Positions 50,745-58,217 of a DNA stretch of 64,000 nucleotides are shown in pieces. The notes beneath the pieces are model-generated. The model was not told where the DNA came from. It saw nothing but the letters and a program-made list of their open reading frames with translations, and ran no database searches. Both the position numbers and the translations under genes were made by a program. Origin of the DNA: Paenibacillus tundrae (lineage in GTDB: Bacteria > Bacillota > Bacilli > Paenibacillales > Paenibacillaceae); the NCBI RefSeq assembly GCF_030812775.1, contig NZ_JAUSTI010000015.1, positions 62,001-126,000 on the forward strand, read 5' to 3'. Every line of letters starts with the position of its first letter. The stretch's first letter is position 1.

Positions 50745-52954
50745 GTGAAACAAACCCCTTTTATCGCTTAGCGCCGTTTGTACAGGAATTTATATATAAA
50801 AAAAGATGGGAGTCTCTTCGTCCAGCCCAGATCGAAGCGTGCAATATTTGCTTTCATACTCCACATCATATGTTGATTGCGGCGGGCACAGCCTCTGGCA
50901 AGACGGAAGCAGCTTTTTTTCCTGCGTTAACCGAATTGTATGAACGTCCATCCAAATCGGTTGGGATTTTGTATATTGGGCCTCTAAAAGCCTTGATTAA
51001 TGATCAATTTGAGCGGTTGAAGGATCTGTTGTCTGAAGGTCATATTCCAGTGTGGCATTGGCATGGAGATGTAGCTCAAGCGGAGAAAACACGTTTGGTG
51101 CGAAATCCGTCAGGTGTACTCCAGATTACACCAGAATCATTAGAAGGTCTGTTGATGAATCGACCGAATGCGATTCCAGCTTTGTTTCATGACCTGAGAT
51201 ATATCATTATTGATGAAGTGCATGCCTTCATGGGAGCGGATCGGGGAATACAGGTACTGAGTGAGCTGGCTCGTATTGAACGTATGGCAGGGTGCAAGCC
51301 TCGCCGTGTTGGCTTGTCCGCAACGCTCAGCGATTATGATGCAGCGACTGCTTGGCTTGCTGCTGGAACAGATCAGGGTGTAGATGTTGTCTCTTCACCC
51401 GGTGGTCGAAAATTACGCCTTCGGGTTGAACATTTCTCATTCCCGGATGCGCGTGATGAAGAACAGGCAGAACATCTGCACAATGCCCGTAAAGCATATT
51501 ATGATTTTATTTACGAGTGTACCCATCGGAAGAAGGCGTTAGTCTTCACCAACAGTCGGACAGATGCGGAAGTTACTATTCTTGAGCTACGGCGAGTTGC
51601 CGCAAGAAGACAGGAGCGTGATGTATTCCACGTACACCATGGCAGCATTTCAGCGATGCTGAGAGAAGAGACGGAGGCTGCGTTACGCACAGGAGCAGGG
51701 CCGGCGGTAGCCGCTGCAACCGTAACACTGGAACTCGGCATAGATCTTGGAGAACTTGAGCGAGTTGTGCAGCTTGGTGCGCCTTACAGTGCGTCGAGTT
51801 TTGTTCAACGACTAGGACGATCTGGTCGCCGGGATGATATGGCTTCAGAGATGTTATTTGTATGCCCAGAGGAAGAGGCGGAGGATGCTGAGCTTCCTGC
51901 ATGTATACCGTGGACGTTACTTCGTGCGATTGCAGTCATTGAATTATATGTGAAGACGAAGTGGGTTGAACCACTTGAGGCTCGTAAAATGCCGATGGGG
52001 GTACTCTATCACCAAACGATGAGTATGCTCAAAAGTATGGGGGAAGCCGAACCAAGAGAGCTTGCAGAGGCTGTCCTTTCGCTTGCACCTTTTGCCCAAA
52101 TCAACCGCAGTCAGTTTGATGTATTTCTAAATTATCTGATTGATACCGATCATCTGCAGTGGACAGAAGAGCAGACGTTAATTATTGGACTAACCGGCGA
52201 GAAAACGGTGAATAATTATCGTTTCTACGCCGTCTTCAAGGATGATGAAGAGCATAAAGTGTTGAATGGCTCTGAAGAAATAGGCTCCATTACGACTGTG
52301 CCGCCACCAGGCTACTGCTTCTCTCTTGCAGGTAAGCTGTGGAAGGTCGAAGAAGTGGATCGTAAACATAAGTCTGTATATGTTAAGTCTGCGAAAGGCA
52401 AAGTGGATACATTATGGCTCGGCGCAGGCGGCGATATTCATACGATGGTAATTCAGAAAATGAGAGAAGTGTTGTCCAGTTCAGCCATCTATCCTTACCT
52501 ATCACCGCAGGCAGTGAACCGACTAGAGCGGGCGCGTAGGTTGGCTCGCGAGACTGGACTCCTGAAGCAAGTCGTCATACCGGCAGGCGGCGATTCTCAT
52601 TATGTGTTGCCATGGGTGGGTAGCAAAGCATTCCGTACATTGGAGCGACTTATGAAGCATAATCTATCAAGCAAACTAGCGTTAAGATCTGTGGTGCCCA
52701 TGGAGCCTTATTATTTTGTAGTCTCTGGTCAAGTAGATGCACGCACATTGTTAGCTGAAATTATGAGTGAATGTCGTGCAGCTGAAGATGCATCTGCGTT
52801 GCTTGCTGAGGATGAATCGCCATACCTTGGTAAATACGATGAGTTTGTAGCTCCGCCATTAATTCGCAATGCCTTTGCGGTGGATGGTTTGGATCTGCGT
52901 GGACTACAAGCAGGCTTACAGCAAACGCTGGAATGGAATACAACGGATGTATAA
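50741..52954 (+). CDS. sngC: Lhr-like DEAD/DEAH-box helicase, SngC-like component (737 aa)
   Basis: A superfamily 2 helicase. Motif I is AAGTASGKTE (residues 47-56), motif II DEVH (158-161), motif III SAT, and motif VI QRLGRSGRR about residue 370. The architecture matches the Lhr-like helicases found as BrxHI in BREX type 2 and as the helicase of Shango. The C-terminal 300 residues, which contain no nuclease motif I can recognise, resemble the Lhr winged-helix/beta-barrel part. It starts inside the end of sngB. No clear terminator follows; the next hairpin is the riboswitch terminator at 53154. Confidence 0.83.
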   Translation: MSETNPFYRLAPFVQEFIYKKRWESLRPAQIEACNICFHTPHHMLIAAGTASGKTEAAFFPALTELYERPSKSVGILYIGPLKALINDQFERLKDLLSEGHIPVWHWHGDVAQAEKTRLVRNPSGVLQITPESLEGLLMNRPNAIPALFHDLRYIIIDEVHAFMGADRGIQVLSELARIERMAGCKPRRVGLSATLSDYDAATAWLAAGTDQGVDVVSSPGGRKLRLRVEHFSFPDARDEEQAEHLHNARKAYYDFIYECTHRKKALVFTNSRTDAEVTILELRRVAARRQERDVFHVHHGSISAMLREETEAALRTGAGPAVAAATVTLELGIDLGELERVVQLGAPYSASSFVQRLGRSGRRDDMASEMLFVCPEEEAEDAELPACIPWTLLRAIAVIELYVKTKWVEPLEARKMPMGVLYHQTMSMLKSMGEAEPRELAEAVLSLAPFAQINRSQFDVFLNYLIDTDHLQWTEEQTLIIGLTGEKTVNNYRFYAVFKDDEEHKVLNGSEEIGSITTVPPPGYCFSLAGKLWKVEEVDRKHKSVYVKSAKGKVDTLWLGAGGDIHTMVIQKMREVLSSSAIYPYLSPQAVNRLERARRLARETGLLKQVVIPAGGDSHYVLPWVGSKAFRTLERLMKHNLSSKLALRSVVPMEPYYFVVSGQVDARTLLAEIMSECRAAEDASALLAEDESPYLGKYDEFVAPPLIRNAFAVDGLDLRGLQAGLQQTLEWNTTDV

Positions 52955-53016
52955 CGTATGTAAGCGAAAGAGGTTATACAACATTCAGTATCCATTTCTA
53001 AATTTGTAAAACAGGG

Positions 53017-53045
53017 TTGACACCATCTCACCTCCCATGTAATAT
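53017..53045 (+). promoter_or_regulatory. Promoter of the riboswitch-EamA transcript
   Basis: TTGACA at 53017-53022, exactly 17 bases, TAATAT at 53040-53045. It is close to the sigma-A consensus and about 45 bases ahead of the riboswitch. Confidence 0.8.
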
Positions 53046-53087
53046 ATGAAAAGTCGTCACAGAAGAACACATCACAAAAGCATATTC

Positions 53088-53168
53088 ATTTCGTATAACC
53101 TCGCAGGCCGAAAGTGTACACAGGGCGAGGGTCTCTACGGGAAGCCTATACTTCCTAACTACGATGGC
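53088..53168 (+). promoter_or_regulatory. Purine-class riboswitch aptamer, variant with enlarged L2 loop
   Basis: The three-way junction of the purine riboswitch is readable: J1/2 GTATAA (53093-53098), P2 CCTCGC with GCGAGG (53099-53104, 53125-53130), J2/3 GTCTCTAC (53131-53138), P3 GGAAG with CTTCC (53140-53144, 53151-53155) and J3/1 AACTACG (53157-53163). The specificity position is C, which predicts guanine or hypoxanthine rather than adenine. Unusual are L2, 20 bases instead of 7, and L3, CCTATA instead of CCGTAAA; AGG in L2 can still pair with CCT in L3. P1 is weak in my reading. A terminator overlaps the 3' side of the aptamer. Confidence 0.75.
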
Positions 53169-53209
53169 AAGGGATTCATGTATTCCTTGTACGTAGTTAG
53201 GATTTTTTT
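53154..53209 (+). terminator. Riboswitch-controlled terminator
   Basis: CCTAACTACG (53154-53163) pairs with CGTAGTTAGG (53192-53201), with an inner CAAGG/CCTTG helix, followed by seven Ts. The left arm is the P3/J3-1/P1 part of the aptamer, so folding of the ligand-bound aptamer excludes the terminator: an ON switch. Confidence 0.85.
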
Positions 53210-53361
53210 GCATTTTGGATGTTTATTTCTAAGCCGGGATTCTTAGGAATCTGGAGAGAACAGGTGTCTTTCAAGATTGTTCTGTCCCCAGGTGACAAGT
53301 GTAAAGAGACGTTATTCTATTGAAATCGATATTGTTGGAACATCAGGAGGTTTGTTCATCA

Positions 53362-54309
53362 ATGAAATATTATGTATCTGTTCTTGCGGGAGCAATGAGT
53401 TACGGCATATTATCCACGATCGTGGTTTTGGCTTATGGTGAAGGCTATAAGTTAGGTGAGGTTGTGGGCACGCAACTGATTACAGGATTCATTCTTTCGT
53501 GGATGCTGGCACTATACACAAGATTTAACTTGAAACGCAAACATAATAAAGCAGGTAAATCATCCACAGCATCGACTCATGTTTTTCAAAAATTAACGTG
53601 GAAACAGCGTTTAATGCTCATGGCGGCAGGCACACCGACCGTGATTACTGGATTGGTGTATTACCAATCACTGCGATACATTCCGGCATCGCTTGCCATT
53701 ATTCTATTGTTTCAATTCACATGGATTAGCGTATTGATTCAGGCAGTAAGCAAGCGGCAGCGTCCAAATAAAGTCACCCTACTCACACTAGTTATACTCT
53801 TTGGGGGGACATTGCTGGCTGCAGGTTTCCTCGAACAGGGACTTGCTGAATTTAGTGGTCTAGGGATTGCGCTGGGACTTATGGCAGCTGTAAGTTACTC
53901 TTTATTTGTTCTATTCAGTGGAAAAGCAGTTCCGTCAGCGCATCCTGCATTTCGCAGCGCATGGATGGTGACTGGAGGTTTGGTTCTGCTATGCATCCTG
54001 TTCCCACCGACGTTCTTGTTTAATGGCTTGATCTGGAGCCAGCTGCTTGTCTTCGGTTTATTGCTCGGATTCTTCGGAGCTTTTATCCCACCAGTACTGT
54101 TCGCCATTGGCGTTCCGCATATTGGAGGGGACATGGCAGGCATACTAGGTGCGGTAGAACTTCCGGTTGCGGTGCTGCTCTCAGCCATCGTACTTCATGA
54201 GCATGTTAGCGTGTTGCAATGGTTCGGGGTTATTGTGGTGTTACTTGGCGTTGCCTTACCTGAATTGCACAAGCTAAGGGTAAAACGAGCTTCGCCTTCA
54301 TATTCATGA
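53362..54309 (+). CDS. EamA/DMT family transporter, probably a purine-responsive exporter (315 aa)
   Basis: Ten predicted helices in two EamA repeats, the second starting about residue 170 (LGIALGLMAAVSYSLFVLFSG). A G-rich first helix and the C-terminal VLQWFGVIVVLLGVAL are typical of DMT exporters. ATG 53362 has AGGAGG 10 bases upstream; an in-frame ATG at 53320 lacks one. The leader is a purine-class riboswitch with ON-switch geometry, as for the unrelated MFS purine exporter PbuE, so export of a purine base or nucleoside is the best guess. Confidence 0.82.
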   Translation: MKYYVSVLAGAMSYGILSTIVVLAYGEGYKLGEVVGTQLITGFILSWMLALYTRFNLKRKHNKAGKSSTASTHVFQKLTWKQRLMLMAAGTPTVITGLVYYQSLRYIPASLAIILLFQFTWISVLIQAVSKRQRPNKVTLLTLVILFGGTLLAAGFLEQGLAEFSGLGIALGLMAAVSYSLFVLFSGKAVPSAHPAFRSAWMVTGGLVLLCILFPPTFLFNGLIWSQLLVFGLLLGFFGAFIPPVLFAIGVPHIGGDMAGILGAVELPVAVLLSAIVLHEHVSVLQWFGVIVVLLGVALPELHKLRVKRASPSYS

Positions 54310-54350
54310 AATAGTCATTTTTATTAAAATTCAACGAGCTTTTCTTAGGA

Positions 54351-54375
54351 AGCCTGAGAAATCAGGCTTTTTTTG
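54351..54375 (+). terminator. Terminator after EamA gene
   Basis: AGCCTGA pairs with TCAGGCT around GAAA, followed by seven Ts. Confidence 0.92.
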
Positions 54376-54525
54376 ATATGTAAATTTAAAATTTGATTGG
54401 AAATGCGTGACTGCTCCGGCATCGAAGCTGGCTATAGCCCACTGGAGTCATTTTAATTTTGAGATGAATCAGGTATGCTTAAAACGTGTGCTTGAGCTAT
54501 GAATGATGGAAAGAGGAGCGTTGAT

Positions 54526-54960
54526 ATGAATAGTTGGATCCGTAAAGCATGGCCAATGTTAACATTGGGTCTTGCTGTAGTTGTTTTACTTGGTTCGTTT
54601 CTAGTGTATTTTATGGGTAAAGATATGTCCCCGGGTTCGGAAAGCGCCAAAGCTGCGAATGCAGCTAAAGTCGAGACAGCAGAAGATCTGCAGGGATTTG
54701 AAGTTATTGATGTGAGTGTAAGTAACGACGGTTTTGGTCCTGATGTCATTGAAGTAAAGGCAGGGGTTCCGACCAAAATTAATTTTATCCTTACTCGGCA
54801 AGTTACACATGTTAAGTCATTGTTATCCAGTGATCTTGGCATGGATCTATACATGCAAAAGGGAGATAACTACTACACGGTCGATCCTGATTTAAAACCA
54901 GGTGAATACCAGATTCATTGCGGAATGTATATGATTTATGGAAAAATCAAAGTTGTCTAG
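54526..54960 (+). CDS. Membrane-anchored cupredoxin-domain protein (144 aa)
   Basis: An N-terminal membrane anchor (about residues 9-30, WPMLTLGLAVVVLLGSFLVYFMG) precedes a beta-rich cupredoxin-like domain. The C-terminal IHCGMYMIYGKIKVV gives the Cys...Met copper ligand pattern, and HVKSLL about residue 100 may supply a histidine. Relatives handle copper or electrons outside the cell. A GAGGAG site fits ATG 54526; an earlier in-frame ATG at 54499 has none. The full ligand set is not certain. A terminator follows within 10 bases of the stop. Confidence 0.75.
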   Translation: MNSWIRKAWPMLTLGLAVVVLLGSFLVYFMGKDMSPGSESAKAANAAKVETAEDLQGFEVIDVSVSNDGFGPDVIEVKAGVPTKINFILTRQVTHVKSLLSSDLGMDLYMQKGDNYYTVDPDLKPGEYQIHCGMYMIYGKIKVV

Positions 54961-54966
54961 AATGAA

Positions 54967-55006
54967 GGAGCAAAGTTTCGGAGACCCCGGAGCTTTGCTC
55001 CTCTTT
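54967..55006 (+). terminator. Terminator after cupredoxin gene
   Basis: GGAGCAAAG pairs with CTTTGCTCC, then CTCTTTT. It is also inside the upstream frame extension of the epimerase gene, which argues against that extension. Confidence 0.85.
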
Positions 55007-55057
55007 TGCATGCATGATATCATGGTAGAGCCATATATTCCATCTGGAGGTGCAAAT

Positions 55058-56080
55058 ATGAAAGCGCTATTTATTGGAGGCACAGGAACAATCAGTACAG
55101 CCATTACAACTCAACTTGCTGAGCAGGGCTGGGAGCTATATCTCATCAATCGAGGGAATCGTAATGCAAACCTTCCTACGGAAGTGAAGGTATTGCAAGC
55201 AGATATTAATGACGAAGCACGAGTAGCAGAGCTGATTGTCGACCTGAATTTCGATGTGGTGGCAGACTTTATTGCATTTGTACCCGCGCAGTTGGAGCGA
55301 AATTATCGTCTGTTCAAGGATAAAACAAAACAATTTATATTTGTTAGCTCTGCATCAGCATATCAGACCCCGCTTGCCGATTATCGGATCACGGAAGGCA
55401 CGCCACTATCCAATCCGTATTGGGAATATTCGCGTAACAAGATTGCCTGTGAGGAATACCTATTGAAGCAATACCGTGAGCAAGGATTTCCTATAACGAT
55501 TGTACGTCCGAGTCACACGTATAATGAGCGATCCGTACCTTTGGGTGTGCATGGTGCGCAAGGAAGCTGGCAGGTGCTTAAGCGTATGCTTGATAATAAG
55601 CCGGTTATTATTCATGGCGACGGCACGTCATTATGGACTATAACGCACAATCGCGATTTTGCTAAAGGCTTCATCGGTCTGATGGGCAACATCCATGCAA
55701 TCGGAGAGTCGGTACATATTACGTCAGACGAATCCGTCACGTGGAATCAGATTTATGAGATCATTGCGAGTGCGCTGGGCGTTAAGCTTCATGCCGTACA
55801 TGTATCCTCTGAGTTTTTGGCTGCCTGCAGTGATCAAGATCTTCGAGGAGGATTACTTGGCGATAAGGCGAATACCGTTGTTTTTGATAACAGCAAGCTG
55901 AAAAGGTTGGTGCCCGACTTCGTAGCAACTACGCGCGCGGATCAAGGCATTAGAGATACTGTTGAGCATATTCTTGCCCATCCTGAGCTTCAAACAGAAG
56001 ATCCAGAGTTCGATGCATGGTGCGACAAGGTTGTCGGCGTGCTGGATGAAGCGTTACTGAAGATCAGAAACGAATTGTGA
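55058..56080 (+). CDS. NAD-dependent epimerase/dehydratase family protein (340 aa)
   Basis: An extended short-chain dehydrogenase: the Rossmann motif is FIGGTGTIST at residues 5-14, followed by INRGNRN as the second strand. The region FVSSASAYQ...EYSRNKIACEEYL places the usual Ser and Lys, with tyrosine in EYSRNK. The later VRPSHTYNERSVPLGVHG and the C-terminal half are as in the NAD-dependent epimerases related to CSP41-like proteins of Paenibacillus. ATG 55058 has GGAGG with good spacing. Substrate unknown; probably a nucleotide sugar. Confidence 0.82.
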   Translation: MKALFIGGTGTISTAITTQLAEQGWELYLINRGNRNANLPTEVKVLQADINDEARVAELIVDLNFDVVADFIAFVPAQLERNYRLFKDKTKQFIFVSSASAYQTPLADYRITEGTPLSNPYWEYSRNKIACEEYLLKQYREQGFPITIVRPSHTYNERSVPLGVHGAQGSWQVLKRMLDNKPVIIHGDGTSLWTITHNRDFAKGFIGLMGNIHAIGESVHITSDESVTWNQIYEIIASALGVKLHAVHVSSEFLAACSDQDLRGGLLGDKANTVVFDNSKLKRLVPDFVATTRADQGIRDTVEHILAHPELQTEDPEFDAWCDKVVGVLDEALLKIRNEL

Positions 56081-56136
56081 GTACTTACGTTCGTGAAGTG
56101 AATCGTTATAATCAAGAAAAAATGACACGGTTTAGG

Positions 56137-56188
56137 GGAGGCACCCTAGCAGAGGACTTAGTCCTTTGTTGGGATGCCTCCTTTTTTT
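56137..56188 (+). terminator. Terminator after epimerase gene
   Basis: GGAGGCA pairs with TGCCTCC, with an inner AGGAC/GTCCT helix, followed by seven Ts. Confidence 0.85.
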
Positions 56189-56213
56189 GGTGTGTCTAAA
56201 GGAGAGCGGACGC

Positions 56214-56750
56214 TTGGCTAAATATTCCATATCATCTACAGAGTGGGACTGGTTTGTGAATGCAACTACGGTTAAGCATATTCCAAGAGGAGTCGCGATT
56301 GTCCAATCAGGTGATGAAGTAACTCATGCCTATTTCTGTACGCATGGGTTATTTCGTTTGTATTACACATTACCTGATGGACGAGAATATAATGTTGCCT
56401 TCACGTTGGAAAATGACTTTGCAACTTCGTATGGAGCAATGATAAGTGGATCAATATCCATGTATACCATTCAGGCGATGGAAGATTCCATAGTGATCGA
56501 GATTCCCTATGATGCCTTACAGATGCTTATGGATCGAAGTCATAGCTGGGAACGATTTGTTAGAACGGCTGTGGAGCGACTGTATATCCGTAAGGAAGAA
56601 CGTGAGAGGGAATTATTATATCTGTCTGCGCTGGAGCGATATCGAGCTTTCTTAGTCAAATATCCAGGGCTGGAGAAGAGAATTCAACAATATCACATTG
56701 CGTCCTATTTAGGCATCTCACCTGTGTCACTGAGTCGATTACTGCATTAG
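56214..56750 (+). CDS. Crp/Fnr family transcriptional regulator (178 aa)
   Basis: The cyclic-nucleotide-binding-like beta roll is seen in PRGVAIVQSGDEVTHAYFCTHGLFRLYYTLPDGREY, and a C-terminal helix-turn-helix in QQYHIASYLGISPVSLSRLLH. It is shorter than usual (178 against about 220-230), with the DNA-binding part ending abruptly after the recognition helix, which is common in the FixK/Crp-like small members of Bacteroidetes and Bacillota. TTG 56214 follows AAGGAG with a 10-base gap; upstream codons overlap the terminator. The palindrome TTAAC-ctat-GTTAA at 56756-56769 lies immediately after its stop. Confidence 0.8.
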   Translation: MAKYSISSTEWDWFVNATTVKHIPRGVAIVQSGDEVTHAYFCTHGLFRLYYTLPDGREYNVAFTLENDFATSYGAMISGSISMYTIQAMEDSIVIEIPYDALQMLMDRSHSWERFVRTAVERLYIRKEERERELLYLSALERYRAFLVKYPGLEKRIQQYHIASYLGISPVSLSRLLH

Positions 56751-56835
56751 AGTGATTAACCTATGTTAATGCCAACCTGGTTTAGGCGCGTTAAAATGAA
56801 TCACAACAACTAATACTCAGACAGAGGTGACAGAA

Positions 56836-57142
56836 ATGCGGCAAATGATGATTGTTTTAAGAGCGTAGGAACTATGCGGCCTCATTACAGGAAATTATCA
56901 ATAAGTATGGTACAGAAGTTAGTGTAAGATTCTTTGATGCGGAGGCTCTCCCTGGTAAAGACTATACTGATTTTGTAGTATGCGAGACCGAAGATATCAA
57001 GCAGTATCACTATATGTGGGAAGAAATTCGTGATTCGGAGCCGTATATCAGGGGATATATGAAAATTAAGGATGTCATTATGGGTTTGGAAAATGCTTTC
57101 CAATCCTATGAGACAGAAGCATTACGCATGCTTGCAGAGTAA
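56836..57142 (+). pseudogene. Frameshifted small gene of unknown function (about 102 aa if restored)
   Basis: GAGGTG then ATG 56836 opens MRQMMIVL and stops at TAG 56866. Moving forward one base at about 56860 the frame reads ERRNYAASLQEIINKYGTEV, continues through a typical soluble alpha/beta pattern (VRFFDAEALPGKDYTDFVVCETEDIKQYHYMWEEI) and ends at TAA 57140-57142. A one-base gain or two-base loss explains it. The family is not recognised. It follows the Crp/Fnr gene and may be its target. Confidence 0.6.
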
Positions 57143-57189
57143 AACAAATCCGGGACCAGTTCACGTTAGGTTGGGATCCCCCATTAACT

Positions 57190-57217
57190 TTGCTAACGAA
57201 AACGCTCATGCTATAAT
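57190..57217 (+). promoter_or_regulatory. Promoter of treR
   Basis: TTGCTA at 57190-57195, 16 bases, TATAAT at 57212-57217 with TGC before it (extended -10). It lies 50 bases ahead of the treR start. Confidence 0.65.
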
Positions 57218-57267
57218 GAGTTGCTATATAAGTTAATAATAAGGGTAATGAACAGTGGTGATGACGA

Positions 57268-57978
57268 ATGAATAATAAATTTATCCGGATTTATGAGGAT
57301 ATCGCAGCGGATATTCGGACAGGGAAAATTGAGGCAGGAACACTGCTCCCATCTGAGCTGGATCTGTCTGAGCAATATCAAACGTCCAGAGAGACCATCC
57401 GTAAAGCATTGAAAATGTTATATGAAGAAGGATACATCCAGAAGATTCAGGGTAAAGGCTCCATTGTATTGGACATCCGCAAAATTGACTTTCCTATCTC
57501 GGGTCTTGTGAGCTTCAAAGAATTAGCCCAAAAAATGGGTCATCGTGCGAAGACGTATGTGAACGTGTTCGAAGATCGAGAAGTAGATCACAATTTATTC
57601 AAGCAAATTGGCTTCGCGCTGAACGAGAACGTCTGGGAGATCGTGCGTGTACGTCATGTAGACGGGGAGCATGTCATTCTGGATAAGGATTATATTAGCC
57701 AGAAGCTTGTTCCAGGACTTAGCAAGGAGATCTGCAATAACTCGATCTACGAGTACATTGAGGGAGAGCTAGGTCTCGCCATCTCGTTTGCTAAGAAGGA
57801 GATTTTGGTTGAAGAGCCTACGGAAGAGGATCGGAAATGGCTTGATCTGGATGGGTTCCATAACGTCGTTGTGGTGAGGAGCCAAGTGTACCTAGAGGAT
57901 GCGAGTCCGTTCCAGTATACGGAATCTAGACATCGTCCTGATAAGTTTAAATTTGTTGATTTTGCCCGACGTCGTTGA
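57268..57978 (+). CDS. treR: TreR-like GntR family repressor (236 aa)
   Basis: The N-terminal winged helix is GntR type (LPSELDLSEQYQTSRETIRKALKMLYEEGYIQKIQGKGSIVL) and the effector part is UTRA, with FPISGLVSFKELAQKMG, VRHVDGEHVILDKDYISQKLVPGLSKEICNNSIYEYIEGELGLAISFAKKEI and the end YTESRHRPDKFKFVDFARRR. As I recall the Bacillus trehalose repressor, these segments match it closely. In relatives it responds to trehalose 6-phosphate. The usual treP/treA partners are not adjacent here, and rhamnose genes follow instead, so the assignment by family is firmer than the target. Confidence 0.78.
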   Translation: MNNKFIRIYEDIAADIRTGKIEAGTLLPSELDLSEQYQTSRETIRKALKMLYEEGYIQKIQGKGSIVLDIRKIDFPISGLVSFKELAQKMGHRAKTYVNVFEDREVDHNLFKQIGFALNENVWEIVRVRHVDGEHVILDKDYISQKLVPGLSKEICNNSIYEYIEGELGLAISFAKKEILVEEPTEEDRKWLDLDGFHNVVVVRSQVYLEDASPFQYTESRHRPDKFKFVDFARRR

Positions 57979-58003
57979 GTAGGGTTAAGGTCTAAACCTG
58001 AGA

Positions 58004-58046
58004 AGTACCTGTTCGCATCTTTGGATGTGGATGGGTGCTTTTTTTG
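58004..58046 (+). terminator. Terminator after treR
   Basis: AGTACC with GGTGCT (one wobble) and inner CATC/GATG, followed by eight Ts. Confidence 0.8.
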
Positions 58047-58144
58047 TGTTAAAGTGCGAAATGAGGAACAGCATAGTATGTTCGAGGTGGAAATGATCAT
58101 CACTTCTTTCTGTTTTTGAATATTTCCGTTTATATTTAAAATCT

Positions 58145-58163
58145 TTTTGTTTTCAAAACAAAA
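58145..58163. promoter_or_regulatory. 19-bp perfect palindrome upstream of rhaEW
   Basis: TTTTGTTTT-C-AAAACAAAA is a perfect inverted repeat 55 bases before rhaEW. T/A-tract operators of this kind are typical of DeoR-family sugar regulators; the GntR-type TreR next door prefers a different site. Confidence 0.65.
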
Positions 58164-58217
58164 CAAAGATGTTAAACTCTGATTAGGAATAAAACAAACA
58201 TTATCGGAGGGAAACGA

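Noticed and set aside
49404..52954. Part of a BREX type 2 system (brxD, brxHI)
   Set aside because: The ATPase and helicase fit, but no PglX, PglZ, BrxA, BrxC or PAPS-type gene is present, and a TerB gene is fused to the operon instead.
54938..55057. Epimerase gene starting upstream at 54938
   Set aside because: This would run through a terminator and overlap the cupredoxin gene; GGAGG plus ATG 55058 gives a normal Rossmann N-terminus.
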